Assembly: GCA_964424985.1 (NCBI GenBank)
Contig: CAYRKQ010000002.1
Location: 1 to 64,000 of the forward strand
Direction: 5' to 3'
Length of the DNA stretch: 64,000 nt
Source of the DNA: CAYRKQ01 sp964424985
Lineage (GTDB): Bacteria > Patescibacteriota > Saccharimonadia > Saccharimonadales > UBA7683
Positions 24,282 through 33,663 of the stretch are shown in pieces; position 1 is the stretch's first letter; each line of letters opens with the position of its first letter. Under the pieces are notes generated by a model, which ran no database searches, was not told the origin of the DNA, and saw nothing but the letters and a program-made list of their open reading frames with translations. The position numbers and the translations under genes are program-made.

Positions 24282-24671
24282 TTATTTTGGTAAGGTAACA
24301 CCAGCTTGCTTGGCGGTAATTTGTAACTGTTCGTAGGTAGTGTGGATCTTTTGTTCGAGAGTGAGCTTATTAAAACTTGGCGCACCAGCCTCTCGTTTTG
24401 CAAGCATCATATAAATTTCACGAATGTCGCCCTCAAGACCCTTTACCTGGCCTTCCAGGTTATCAAACTTACCATTTAGGTTACGTACATCAGATTTTAC
24501 CTCTGCCATGTCCTGTTTTAGTACTGACACATCCTTTTTTAAGACTGAAACATCCTGTTTGAGTTCTGAAACATCCTTTTCAAGCGTGTCAAAACGCGGT
24601 ACGGCAAGCGTTTCAAAGCCCTCAATCACTACTTCGCGAATTTTTTGGAGATCATCTTTTGTTAGTGACAT
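24282..24671 (-). CDS. coiled-coil protein
   Basis: 129 aa, not assignable to a family with a known role. Residues ~25-85 are a heptad coiled coil with near-identical 7-residue units (DVSELKQ, DVSVLKK, DVSVLKQ, DMAEVKS, DVRNLNG), visible in DNA as ~21-bp repeats. The ends are helical without repeats. It probably oligomerises. A TAAAAT box lies 6 bases before the ATG, suggesting a leaderless transcript. Similar in style to the coiled-coil proteins at 42687 and 43109. Confidence 0.7.
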   Translation of the reverse strand: MSLTKDDLQKIREVVIEGFETLAVPRFDTLEKDVSELKQDVSVLKKDVSVLKQDMAEVKSDVRNLNGKFDNLEGQVKGLEGDIREIYMMLAKREAGAPSFNKLTLEQKIHTTYEQLQITAKQAGVTLPK

Positions 24672-24694
24672 GTAGTTATTTTAGCACAGAATCT

Positions 24695-24725
24695 AAAAGA
24701 GGTGCTCGCAATGAACACCTCTTTT
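24695..24725 (-). terminator. terminator after tuf
   Basis: A 10-bp perfect stem (AAAAGAGGTG at 24695-24704, CACCTCTTTT at 24716-24725) with an 11-base loop. It is flanked by T runs on both strands, so it could act in either direction. It lies about 60 bases after the tuf stop. Confidence 0.85.
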
Positions 24726-24784
24726 TTGTTACGTTAGATCTACTATTTAGTGATCTTAGTAATGGTAGCACGAATTACGAAATG

Positions 24785-25966
24785 TTATTTCGTAATTTTC
24801 GTAACAACACCAGCACCCACGGTGCGGCCACCTTCGCGGATTGCGAAGCGGAGACCATCATCCATGGCGATTGGAGCGAGTAGCTTTACCTTGAAGGTGA
24901 CAGTATCACCAGGCATAACCATCTCTTTGTCGGCTGGAAGTTCAACTTCACCAGTTACATCAGTTGTACGGAAGTAGAACTGTGGTTTGTAACCCTTGAA
25001 GAATGGTGTGTGACGGCCACCTTCTTCTTTGGTAAGAATGTAGACTTCAGCGTCAAACTCTGTATGAGGAGTGATCGTACCGACTTTGGCCAAAACTTGA
25101 CCGCGCTCGATATCTTCACGCTCAATACCACGAAGCAAAATACCTGCGTTATCACCGGCCATACCTTTATCAAGAGATTTCTTGAAGGCCTCGATACCAG
25201 TTACCACAGACTTCTTCGTTTCACGAATACCAACAATTTCAACTTCGTCGTTGACGTTTACCACACCAGTTTCAATACGACCGGTGGCAACCGTACCACG
25301 ACCCTTAATTGAGAACACGTCTTCGATAGGCATTAGGAATGGCTTGTCAAGATCGCGAGTTGGTTCAGGAATGAAGTCGTCCATTGCCTTCACGAGCTCC
25401 ATAATGGCGTCTTCGTCAGATGCTGAACCTTCCAAAGCTTTGGTAGCAGAACCTTTGATGATTGGGCAATCACGGTCGAATTCGTACTTGGCAAGCAAGT
25501 CACGAACGTCTTCTTCAACAAGCTCAACCAATTCAGCGTCAGCCAAGTCCATTTTGTTGAGGAATACCAGAATTTTTGGCACACCAACTTGCTTGGCAAG
25601 CAGTACGTGTTCACGAGTCTGAGGCATTGGGCCATCAGCTGCTGAAACAACCAAAATGGCGCCGTCGATTTGAGCAGCACCAGTGATCATGTTCTTCACA
25701 TAGTCGGCGTGGCCTGGCATATCAACGTGAGCGTAGTGTCGCTTTTCAGTTTCATATTCCTGGTGAGACGTTGCAATGGTAATACCACGCTGTCGTTCTT
25801 CAGGTGCGTTATCGATCTGCGCGTAGTCGATTTTCTTATTAACGTCGCTTGGTAGTTTCTTCGCTAGTACAGTTGTAATAGCTGCAGTCAAAGTGGTTTT
25901 ACCGTGGTCGACGTGACCCATAGTACCAACGTTGACATGAGGCTTTGATCGATCAAAATCTGCCAT
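24785..25966 (-). CDS. tuf: translation elongation factor EF-Tu
   Basis: 393 aa, normal. The GTPase domain has [19 protein letters not shown] and NKMDLADAE (G1, G3, G4). Domains 2 and 3 ([40 protein letters not shown]) are complete. It delivers aminoacyl-tRNA to the ribosome. It has its own promoter (26113-26141) with a long leader, so it is separable from fusA. SD GAAAGGA lies upstream of the ATG. Confidence 0.99.
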   Translation of the reverse strand: MADFDRSKPHVNVGTMGHVDHGKTTLTAAITTVLAKKLPSDVNKKIDYAQIDNAPEERQRGITIATSHQEYETEKRHYAHVDMPGHADYVKNMITGAAQIDGAILVVSAADGPMPQTREHVLLAKQVGVPKILVFLNKMDLADAELVELVEEDVRDLLAKYEFDRDCPIIKGSATKALEGSASDEDAIMELVKAMDDFIPEPTRDLDKPFLMPIEDVFSIKGRGTVATGRIETGVVNVNDEVEIVGIRETKKSVVTGIEAFKKSLDKGMAGDNAGILLRGIEREDIERGQVLAKVGTITPHTEFDAEVYILTKEEGGRHTPFFKGYKPQFYFRTTDVTGEVELPADKEMVMPGDTVTFKVKLLAPIAMDDGLRFAIREGGRTVGAGVVTKITK

Positions 25967-25991
25967 ATATTTGTAAATCCTTTCGTATTTA

Positions 25992-26024
25992 CATGAGTCA
26001 TGAGGTTTGAGTCATGAGTCATGA
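25992..26024. repeat. short direct repeats in the tuf leader
   Basis: Four close copies of GAGTCATGA-like units occur within about 33 bases (GAGTCATGAG, GAGTCATGAGTCATGA). They could form slipped structures in the mRNA leader. The core GAGTCA/TGACTC is also the core of the 7-mer tandem at 8537-8564. Confidence 0.55.
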
Positions 26025-26112
26025 AAACAGATTGTTAATTTAATGATTTGTCACGCGGTCCTTATTATTAAAGTTTGCACTCTAACAACGCCCTCACGCG
26101 AGATACCTCACA

Positions 26113-26141
26113 AGTATATATTACTTTTCATCTAGTATCAA
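26113..26141 (-). promoter_or_regulatory. promoter of tuf
   Basis: TTGATA (26136-26141), 17-base spacer, TATACT (26113-26118) on the minus strand. The leader to the tuf ATG is about 140 bases. Confidence 0.65.
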
Positions 26142-26185
26142 GGATTAATCTTCGATAATTATTGCAATTTCACGAACTATAGCAA

Positions 26186-26431
26186 CTAGTACTTGGGACA
26201 AGAAGGTATGTCGGCAGCTGGGGATACAACCCCTGGGAGCAGATGGTTGCCAATTTTGCGAATCAGATTAGGCTTTGGTTCGGTGAGTGGACCCGTGCAT
26301 TCATCACTGCAGCGTGTTGACTCTTCTGGAATATCTGAGAAACCGTCAACCGTTAGATCTGTTTTTCTATGTGCTTGTTCAACCAACTTTATTGGACAAA
26401 CTCGCTCGTCTTGAGCACGTAATGTATCCAT
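26186..26431 (-). CDS. orphan protein between fusA and tuf
   Basis: 81 aa, not recognised. It has four Cys (VCPIK, RCSDECTGP, PSCPKY) and no hydrophobic segment, so a small metal-binding or disulfide-bonded fold is possible but unproven. The -10 box of a duplicated-TTGACA-like promoter (26438-26467) ends 6 bases before the ATG, so translation from a leaderless mRNA is expected. It breaks the usual fusA-tuf linkage. Confidence 0.55.
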   Translation of the reverse strand: MDTLRAQDERVCPIKLVEQAHRKTDLTVDGFSDIPEESTRCSDECTGPLTEPKPNLIRKIGNHLLPGVVSPAADIPSCPKY

Positions 26432-26437
26432 ATTTCT

Positions 26438-26467
26438 ATTATATCACACTATAACTTATTATGTCAA
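26438..26467 (-). promoter_or_regulatory. promoter of the orphan at 26186
   Basis: TTGACA (26462-26467), 18-base spacer ending AGTGTGA, TATAAT (26438-26443). It abuts the fusA stop codon. The start ATG is 6 bases after the -10 box. Confidence 0.78.
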
Positions 26468-26468
26468 G

Positions 26469-28556
26469 TTACTTGGATCGGTTGGCGATAACGGCTTCGG
26501 CTACGTTTGGTGGAACTTCGGCGTAGTGGTCTAGTTCCATTGTGCTTGAAGCGCGGCCTTGGGTCATGGAGCGGATGTCGGTGGTGTAGCCGAACATTTC
26601 GGCGAGCGGTACGAAGGCGTCAATTACCTTGGCGTTGGAGCGGTCTTCCATGCTTTCAACGCGGCCACGACGAGAGTTAAGGTCGCCAATGACGTCACCC
26701 ATGAACTCTTCAGGCACCACCACTTCAACTTTCATAATCGGTTCAAGCAGTACTGGCGCGGCTTGCTTCACACCGGCTTGCAGTGCCATTGAACCGGCAA
26801 TTTTAAAGGCCATTTCGTTGGAGTCGACATCGTGGTAACTACCATCATAGAGTTCGGCTGAAATGTCTACGACCGGATAGCCGGCAATCACACCGTTACC
26901 CATCGCTTCTTTCACACCAGCTTCTACCGGCTTGATGTATTCCTGAGGGACAACACCACCTTTAATGGAGTTGATGAATTCAAAGCCCTTGCCTGGTTCT
27001 TGCGGCCTAAGACGAAGCCAGACATCACCGTACTGACCACGGCCACCAGATTGTTTAATAAACTTACCCTGAATTTCAGTTTCTTTCTTGATAGTTTCAC
27101 GGTACGCAACCTGCGGTTGGCCAATGTTGGCTTCAACTGAGAATTCACGTTTCATACGATCAACCAAGATCTCAAGGTGAAGTTCACCCATACCAGAAAT
27201 AATGGTCTGGCCGGTTTCTTCGTCTGAATGCACGCGGAAAGTTGGATCTTCTTCAGCCAGACGTTGCAGGGCGAGAGCCATCTTTTCTTGATCGGCCTTG
27301 GTTTTTGGCTCAATAGCAATTGAAACAGGCGGTTCAGGGAAGGTAATGCTTTCTAGAATAATTGGATTACTGAGATCACACAGGGTGTTACCGGTTGTTA
27401 CTTTTTTAAGTCCGACAATTGCGGCAATATCACCAGCTTCAACTTCCGTGACGTCTTCCCGCTTGTCGGCATGCATACGAACCAAACGGCCAACACGCTC
27501 TTTTTCACCCGTCGTGCTATTAAGAATGTATGAGCCGGCCTCGATTTTACCCGAGTACACACGGAAGAAACAGAGCTTGCCCATAAATGGATCAGTTGCA
27601 ATTTTAAAAGCAAGTGCCGCAAATGGTTGATCGTTGGCAGGCTTTCGTTCGATTTCATCGCCAGATTTCGTATGTGTACCCCAGACAGAACCACGATCAA
27701 TCGGGCTTGGCAAGAACTCAGCCATAAGGTCGAGTACTTTTTCGACAATCACACCGCGGCCATCACCACCGGTAACGAGGAAGAGCTGACCTGAAAGCAC
27801 GCCTTTGCGGAGCGCGGCGCGGAAATCTTCGTTAGAAATTGATTCTTCACCTTCTTCGAGGTATTTCATCATAAGGTCATCGTCAAATTCAACGGCAGCT
27901 TCTACAAGCAGTGAGCGAGCGTTCTTAGCCTTCTCCAGCATGTCTTCAGGAATCTCACCTTCAACGAGCTGTTTGTCATGATATTCGGTGTAGGTATAAG
28001 CCTTCATTTCAAGAAGATCTACTACGCCGTTGATGCTTTGTTCAAAACCAATTGGAATATGGACGGCCAGTGCGCGCTTGGTAAGCCGGGCATGAATAGT
28101 TTCGAGAGATTTCCAGAAGTCACCACCAGTTTGATTGATTTTATTAATAAAGCAAACGCGTGGAACACCGTATTTATCGGCTTGTCGCCAGACGGTCTCA
28201 GATTGCGATTCCACGCCCATTTTACCGTCAAAGACAGTTACCGCACCGTCAAGCACACGAAGTGAACGCTCAACTTCAACGGTAAAGTCAATGTGACCTG
28301 GGGTATCAATAATATTGATCTGATGACCCTTCCAAAAACAAGTAACGGCTGCAGAGGTAATAGTGATACCACGCTCTTTTTCTTGTTCCATCCAGTCGGT
28401 TGTTGCGCCGTCGCCTTCGCCACGAACAACACCAATTTTGTGGTTAATACCCGTTCGGTACAGAATACCTTCAGTAGTGGTAGTTTTACCGGCATCAATG
28501 TGCGCGATAATACCGACGTTACGTAATTTTTCTAAATCAATCTTCTTTGTTGCCAT
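26469..28556 (-). CDS. fusA: translation elongation factor EF-G
   Basis: 695 aa, normal. G-domain motifs [21 protein letters not shown] and NKINQTGGD are clear; domains II-V follow ([20 protein letters not shown] in domain IV, MSQGRAS-type [19 protein letters not shown] near the end). It catalyses translocation. It lies 3 bases after the stop of the orphan at 28560 in the str operon. Confidence 0.99.
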   Translation of the reverse strand: MATKKIDLEKLRNVGIIAHIDAGKTTTTEGILYRTGINHKIGVVRGEGDGATTDWMEQEKERGITITSAAVTCFWKGHQINIIDTPGHIDFTVEVERSLRVLDGAVTVFDGKMGVESQSETVWRQADKYGVPRVCFINKINQTGGDFWKSLETIHARLTKRALAVHIPIGFEQSINGVVDLLEMKAYTYTEYHDKQLVEGEIPEDMLEKAKNARSLLVEAAVEFDDDLMMKYLEEGEESISNEDFRAALRKGVLSGQLFLVTGGDGRGVIVEKVLDLMAEFLPSPIDRGSVWGTHTKSGDEIERKPANDQPFAALAFKIATDPFMGKLCFFRVYSGKIEAGSYILNSTTGEKERVGRLVRMHADKREDVTEVEAGDIAAIVGLKKVTTGNTLCDLSNPIILESITFPEPPVSIAIEPKTKADQEKMALALQRLAEEDPTFRVHSDEETGQTIISGMGELHLEILVDRMKREFSVEANIGQPQVAYRETIKKETEIQGKFIKQSGGRGQYGDVWLRLRPQEPGKGFEFINSIKGGVVPQEYIKPVEAGVKEAMGNGVIAGYPVVDISAELYDGSYHDVDSNEMAFKIAGSMALQAGVKQAAPVLLEPIMKVEVVVPEEFMGDVIGDLNSRRGRVESMEDRSNAKVIDAFVPLAEMFGYTTDIRSMTQGRASSTMELDHYAEVPPNVAEAVIANRSK

Positions 28557-28559
28557 GTA

Positions 28560-28880
28560 TTAATTTCCTTTAATCTCTACTTTTGATATCGTTTCCTGGT
28601 TTGCTTGGCGCATATTTTCACATATTCTCCATGTAGCAGTCACATTGGTGCCACTATATTGTTCCGTGCCCTCTTCCCACCTTGTTATCACAGTTCTTTG
28701 AACTGAAGTAGAAAAACCTTTTTCGCCTAACTGTTTGGCCGTTTCTTCAGATATTTCTATTCGCTCATATTGGGGAGTGATAACACAACCCTTGTCAACA
28801 ATAGTGCCTGACTCGACTCTTGTACACATCAAGCCTTGATCAGGGGGACTATACGGACATGGAGTCTCGTGAGTAGTCAT
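28560..28880 (-). CDS. orphan protein between rpsG and fusA
   Basis: 106 aa from MTTHETPCPYSPPDQGLMCT, which begins 1 base after the rpsG stop (the frame is open further upstream inside rpsG). Not recognised. Cys at PCPYS, MCTRV, KGCVI and RICEN; the middle (ERIEISEETAKQLGEKGFST) looks like strand-helix. No signal peptide. It is a third unknown gene sitting inside a core translation operon, and must be co-translated with rpsG and fusA. Confidence 0.6.
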   Translation of the reverse strand: MTTHETPCPYSPPDQGLMCTRVESGTIVDKGCVITPQYERIEISEETAKQLGEKGFSTSVQRTVITRWEEGTEQYSGTNVTATWRICENMRQANQETISKVEIKGN

Positions 28881-28881
28881 A

Positions 28882-29361
28882 TTAGAACCTTGCGAAGTGA
28901 GCGAAGGCACGGTTGGCGTCGGCCATCTTGTGGGTGTCTTCTTTTTTCTTTACTGCTGATCCGGCCATGTTATGAGCGTCGACGATCTCGCTTGAAAGGC
29001 GTTTCCAGTACGGCATCCCTTTTCGAGAGCGGGCTGCGGTAACAAACCACATCATACCAAGGTGAGTTTTTCGGTGGCCTTCAACAGGAAATGGCACTTG
29101 GTAGTTGGCGCCACCAACTCGGCGACCTTTTACTTCAACTGATGGAAATACGTTTTTCAGAGACTCTTCAAGAGCTTGAAGTGGGTCTTCAATCTTGAGT
29201 TTCTTGGCAGCATCTTCCATAGCCATGTAGACAGCTTTTTCAGCCGAAGCCTTTTTGCCATCTACCATAGACTTGTTTATAAGGCGCTGAACAAGTACTG
29301 AATCATACTTACGATCAGGATCTGGGTTAACTTGCAGTGATTTAGTCTTTTTCCTAGGCAT
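28882..29361 (-). CDS. rpsG: 30S ribosomal protein S7
   Basis: 159 aa, normal. KYDSVLVQRLINKSMVDGKK and VGGANYQVPFPVEGHRKTHL, then the late MAGSAVKKKEDTHKMADANR AFAHF pattern, identify S7, which organises the head of the small subunit. One-base overlap with rpsL. Confidence 0.97.
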   Translation of the reverse strand: MPRKKTKSLQVNPDPDRKYDSVLVQRLINKSMVDGKKASAEKAVYMAMEDAAKKLKIEDPLQALEESLKNVFPSVEVKGRRVGGANYQVPFPVEGHRKTHLGMMWFVTAARSRKGMPYWKRLSSEIVDAHNMAGSAVKKKEDTHKMADANRAFAHFARF

Positions 29362-29774
29362 TATTTGCTCGCTTTCTTGGTGCCGTATTTAGAGCGGCCT
29401 TGTTTGCGATCAGATACGCCTTGAAGGTCGAGGTTGCCACGAACAATGTGGTAACGAACACCTGGAAGATCTGGAACACGTCCACCACGTACAAGTACAA
29501 CAGCGTGTTCTTGCAAGTTGTGGCCTTCGCCGCCAATGTAAGCCCAGACTTCTTGTCCGTTTGAAAGTCGCACACGAGCAACTTTACGTAGAGCTGAGTT
29601 TGGCTTACGAGGTGTTTTGGTAGTTACTTTAATACAGACACCACGCTTGAATGGCGCTGGCTTCTCGTAGTTCTTGGTCTTTAGCGTGTTGGTTACTTTG
29701 CGTAATGCAGCAGTTTTCACCTTTTTGCCGGCGCTTTTACGAGGTTTTCGTACTAGTTGGTTAATGGTTGGCAT
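29361..29774 (-). CDS. rpsL: 30S ribosomal protein S12, with Arg at the streptomycin-linked position
   Basis: 137 aa from [18 protein letters not shown]; the ATG has GGAGG 9 bases upstream. [20 protein letters not shown] and [20 protein letters not shown] are the S12 signature. Arg56 stands where E. coli has Lys43 (TPKKPNSA versus TPRKPNSA); Lys-to-Arg there gives streptomycin resistance in E. coli and others. The SD lies in the loop and 3' arm of a hairpin (29778-29797), which could limit initiation. Confidence 0.97.
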   Translation of the reverse strand: MPTINQLVRKPRKSAGKKVKTAALRKVTNTLKTKNYEKPAPFKRGVCIKVTTKTPRKPNSALRKVARVRLSNGQEVWAYIGGEGHNLQEHAVVLVRGGRVPDLPGVRYHIVRGNLDLQGVSDRKQGRSKYGTKKASK

Positions 29775-29777
29775 CAG

Positions 29778-29797
29778 CAAACACCTCCGGTGTTTGT
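29778..29797 (-). promoter_or_regulatory. hairpin covering the rpsL ribosome-binding site
   Basis: On the minus strand CAAACACC and GGTGTTTG form a perfect 8-bp stem with loop GGA. The GGAGG SD occupies the loop and the start of the 3' arm, so the fold would hide it. Confidence 0.55.
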
Positions 29798-29838
29798 GGT
29801 AGATGGTAGTTGGTAGCTAGTATTTGGCATAGGAATTG

Positions 29839-29867
29839 ATTGTAACAGATCAGACATGTTTATGCAA
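29839..29867 (-). promoter_or_regulatory. promoter of the str operon (rpsL-rpsG-fusA)
   Basis: TTGCAT (29862-29867), 17-base spacer, TACAAT (29839-29844). The -35 box is the last codons of rpoC. The same pair of hexamers with the same spacing is seen at the clpC CIRCE promoter. Confidence 0.6.
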
Positions 29868-32800
29868 CCTCTGCTTCTTCTAGATTTTTAGCACCGGTAC
29901 CAACGGGGATCTTACGGCCAATGATGACATTTTCTTTCAAACCATAGAGGTGATCGACGCGACCACTGGTGGCAGCGTTGATTAAGACACGGGTGGTGTC
30001 TTGGAACGAGGCGGCTGAAAGGAAGCTATCTGACCAGGTTGAAACCTTAGCAATACCAAGGAGGAGTTGAGTGAATTCGATAGGTGTTTTGCCATCAGCA
30101 GCAAGCTTAGCGTTTTCTTCAACAACCGAGGCTTTGCTGACAATATCACCAGTAACGAATAGGCTGTCGCCGCTGTCTTCAATTGAGACACGGCTGAACA
30201 TCTGGCGAACAATAATTTCGAGATGCTGGTCAGCCAAGGCAACACCTTGCTGGGCAAACATACTTTGAATTTCATTGATGATGTAGCGCTGCGTGGCTTG
30301 TACACCCTTAAGGCGCATCAGGTCGTGCAGGTTCATAGAACCGTTTGTAAGGCGATCGCCGCGAACCACGTGGTCGCCATCAGCTACCGTGAGGACTTTA
30401 TAGCCGGGAATTTCGTATTTTACTGGCGTTGAATTATGAGCGGTGAGAACGGCCTTTTTGTCGTGATATTCTACCACGGCGTCAAATGGCGCTGTCAGCG
30501 GTCGCTGCCCATCTTTGTCGGCGGCCACCACGTCACCAGCCAGAACATCTTGCCCTTTCTTAAGAGCCGGTTTGCGGCCATCAAGTTCAAATGCTTCAAT
30601 GCGGGCTTCGCTTGGAGTAATTTGCAAGACGTAATGATTGCCCTCTTCCCAAATGCTGACATCACCTTCGAGATCTGCCAAGAAGGCCTGACTCTTCGGC
30701 ATGCGTGCCTCAAGAAGCTCCTCGACACGAGGAAGACCCTGGGTTACGTCATCGGCACTTGCCGCACCAGCGGTGTGCTTGGTACGCATAGTAAGCTGGG
30801 TACCCGGCTCACCCACCGATTGAGCAGCAATCACACCAACCGGCTGGAAGGCTTTGACCACTTCGCCGTTGGCTTTGTCGACACCGTAACTCTTCGGGCT
30901 AATGCCACGTAGGTTTTGAGCAGTCAGGACGCTGCGGATGACTACTTCGGGAATATCACTTTGGTTAATGGCTTCAGCGGCTTCTTCGGTAATAAGCTCG
31001 TCTGCCTTAACCAGTGTTTTACCATCAATTTTAATTGCTTTTGAGGCAAAGCGGCCTTGTACACGTGAACCAAGCTGCATGCCAACGGCTTCAGCTTCAG
31101 AACGGTAGACAATAAAGCCGGGATCTTCGCACTCATCTTCAACCGTAAACATATCTTGTGCCACATCAACCATACGACGGGTCAGGTAACCTGAGTCGGC
31201 CGTACGGAGGGCGGTGTCAATTAGACCCTTACGTGAACCACGGGTATCAACGAAGTATTCAATTGGTGAAAGACCCTTTTTGTAGTTGCTTCGAATTGGG
31301 AGCTCAACTTCGCGACCAACAGCATCCACCACCAGACCCTTCATACCAGATACCTGTTTGATCTGAGAGGTGCTACCACGAGCACCAGAGATCATCGCGA
31401 TAGAAATACCGGTATCAACGTTGTTGTAGGCTTCAACGAGCTTGGCCTGTGCCTCTTCGTCAACTTGTCGCCAGGTGTTCACTGTGAGGCGGTAACGTTC
31501 TTCTTCGCTGATAAGACCCTGTTCGTACTGGTCGGAAATGGCGGAAGCTTTCACCTCACCACCATCGATGAGCTTGTCGAGACCTTCAAGGTCAATGTAG
31601 TCATCCATACCAGTTGAAATACCAGCAAAAGTCGCGTAGCTAAAGCCGAGGCGTTTTAATTCATCAGCAATTTCAGCCGTTTTCTCACTGCCGTACTTGG
31701 CAAAGACCTTACCCATGACACTGACTAACTTTTTCTTGGTCATGACATCATCTTGGAACGGAAAGTCCTCAGGCAGGATGCCATTAAAGAGCAGTCTACC
31801 GAGGGTGGTGGTAATGGTCTGCCCTCTAAAGTGAGTGCGGACGCGGCTTTGCAGCTTAATTTTATCTGCTTCCAGTGCCAAAATACCTTCGTCAAGATTC
31901 GAGATAGGCACGGCTTTATCAGTAGTCACGCCTGGTTTTTCGTAGGTGAGGTAGTAACAGCCCAGGACAATATCTTGCTCAATGTGCAAAATTGGTGTTC
32001 CATCGGCTGGCTTCAGAAGGTTCTTGCTAGCCTGCATTAAGTCGGCTGCTTCTTTTTGGGCAGCATCGGAAAGCGGTAAGTGAACTGCCATTTGGTCACC
32101 ATCGAAGTCAGCGTTGAAACCTTTACACACAAGTGGGTGAAGTTGAATTGCCTTACCTTCAATAAGTTTTGGCTGGAAGGCTAACACTGAAAGACGGTGT
32201 AGTGTCGGCGCACGGTTAAGTAGTACGTACTTTCCTTGAATGACTTCATCGAGCGCATCCCACACAATGCTTTCGCTTGCTTCAATCAAACGGGTAGCAT
32301 TCTTGATGTTATGAGCGTATTCATGCTGCATCAACCAGCCAATGACGAATGGCTTGAAGAGCTCCAACGCCATGAGCTTTGGCAGCCCACACTGGTTAAT
32401 AAGCAGTTCTGGACCAGAAACAATCACTGAACGTCCCGAGTAATCAACGCGCTTACCAAGAAGGTTTTGGCGGAAACGACCGTGTTTACCTTTAAGCATA
32501 TCGCTGAGTGATTTCAGGCGACGACGGCCGCCGGTAGCACTCACGGCGCGTCCGGAACGAGCGGCGGAGTTGTCAATTAAGGCGTCAACGGCCTCTTGCA
32601 ACATACGTTGTTCGTTACGTCGAATGACTTCAGGAGCGTTAAGATCAACCAACTTTTTCAGTCGGTTGTTACGGTTAATAACCCGTCGGTACAGATCGTT
32701 CATGTCGCTGGTGGCAAAACGGCCACCAGTTAGCTGCACCATCGGGCGCAGATCCGGAGGAATAACGGGTAGAATCGTCACACACATGCTGCCTGGTTCA

Positions 32801-33663
32801 ATACCAGCTTGTTGCATGCTCTCTAGCACCTTCAGACGCTTCATGAGTTTCTTTTTGCGTTGGCCTTTGGCCGTTTCGGCTTCTTCGGTCAATTCTTCGG
32901 TTAGTTTTGTGAGGTCAATTTCGTCAAGCAGCTCTTTAATAGCGTTGCCACCCATGCCAACGCGGACAATAGCGCGGTATGAATCGGGGAGGTTTCGGTA
33001 GTCAGTTTCGGAAATTAAACCACATTTTACTAAGCTATCGAGTTGCTGCTTCTTTTCAAGATACTCAGCAGTAACCTCGTCAATTTCTTTGGAGTGAGCT
33101 TCGGCAATCGCTTTTAGATCCGTGCCTTCTTTTTCGGCTTCAGCCTCGTAACGAGTCTTGATGGCTACTTTAGCGGCCTCAAGTTCAGCTTCAGCATCTT
33201 TATACAGTTGTGCCTTTTTCTCTTCATCAACCGCTACAAACACGTACGAAGCAAAGTAGATAATTCGCTCCAGGTTTTTAACGGTGATGCCCAGCAGCAA
33301 GCCAATCGGGCTCGGTGTGCCACGAAGGAACCAAATGTGAGCAACTGGTGAAGCCAGGGTGATGTGCGCCATGCGTTCACGACGGACAATTGAGCGGGTA
33401 ACCAGCTCACCTTTTTTATCAACGGCAGCTTCGCGTGAGCGAACGCCTTTGTATTTGGTGTCATGTGGATTAATATCTTTAACCGGGCCAAAGATTCGTT
33501 CGCAGAACAAGCCATCTCGCTCAGGCTTTTGGGTTCGGTAATTAATGGTTTCTGGTTTTGTAACCTCACCATAACTCCAGTCAAGAATATCTTTCGGGCT
33601 TGCTACGACCAGTTTTACTGCATCGAAATCAGTCATATTGATACCAGTTGAAGCGTGATTCAT
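29860..33663 (-). CDS. rpoC: DNA-directed RNA polymerase subunit beta'
   Basis: 1267 aa. The catalytic Mg-binding loop [16 protein letters not shown] is intact, as are the double-psi region [15 protein letters not shown], the trigger-loop segment and KTYGV-type [12 protein letters not shown] with [20 protein letters not shown]. The N-terminal part shows a long charged helix ([20 protein letters not shown]) typical of CPR/Gram-positive-like beta'. The N-terminal zinc-ribbon cysteines are not evident. ATG overlaps the rpoB stop by one base, with AGGAGG inside the rpoB end. Confidence 0.98.
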   Translation of the reverse strand: MNHASTGINMTDFDAVKLVVASPKDILDWSYGEVTKPETINYRTQKPERDGLFCERIFGPVKDINPHDTKYKGVRSREAAVDKKGELVTRSIVRRERMAHITLASPVAHIWFLRGTPSPIGLLLGITVKNLERIIYFASYVFVAVDEEKKAQLYKDAEAELEAAKVAIKTRYEAEAEKEGTDLKAIAEAHSKEIDEVTAEYLEKKQQLDSLVKCGLISETDYRNLPDSYRAIVRVGMGGNAIKELLDEIDLTKLTEELTEEAETAKGQRKKKLMKRLKVLESMQQAGIEPGSMCVTILPVIPPDLRPMVQLTGGRFATSDMNDLYRRVINRNNRLKKLVDLNAPEVIRRNEQRMLQEAVDALIDNSAARSGRAVSATGGRRRLKSLSDMLKGKHGRFRQNLLGKRVDYSGRSVIVSGPELLINQCGLPKLMALELFKPFVIGWLMQHEYAHNIKNATRLIEASESIVWDALDEVIQGKYVLLNRAPTLHRLSVLAFQPKLIEGKAIQLHPLVCKGFNADFDGDQMAVHLPLSDAAQKEAADLMQASKNLLKPADGTPILHIEQDIVLGCYYLTYEKPGVTTDKAVPISNLDEGILALEADKIKLQSRVRTHFRGQTITTTLGRLLFNGILPEDFPFQDDVMTKKKLVSVMGKVFAKYGSEKTAEIADELKRLGFSYATFAGISTGMDDYIDLEGLDKLIDGGEVKASAISDQYEQGLISEEERYRLTVNTWRQVDEEAQAKLVEAYNNVDTGISIAMISGARGSTSQIKQVSGMKGLVVDAVGREVELPIRSNYKKGLSPIEYFVDTRGSRKGLIDTALRTADSGYLTRRMVDVAQDMFTVEDECEDPGFIVYRSEAEAVGMQLGSRVQGRFASKAIKIDGKTLVKADELITEEAAEAINQSDIPEVVIRSVLTAQNLRGISPKSYGVDKANGEVVKAFQPVGVIAAQSVGEPGTQLTMRTKHTAGAASADDVTQGLPRVEELLEARMPKSQAFLADLEGDVSIWEEGNHYVLQITPSEARIEAFELDGRKPALKKGQDVLAGDVVAADKDGQRPLTAPFDAVVEYHDKKAVLTAHNSTPVKYEIPGYKVLTVADGDHVVRGDRLTNGSMNLHDLMRLKGVQATQRYIINEIQSMFAQQGVALADQHLEIIVRQMFSRVSIEDSGDSLFVTGDIVSKASVVEENAKLAADGKTPIEFTQLLLGIAKVSTWSDSFLSAASFQDTTRVLINAATSGRVDHLYGLKENVIIGRKIPVGTGAKNLEEAEVA

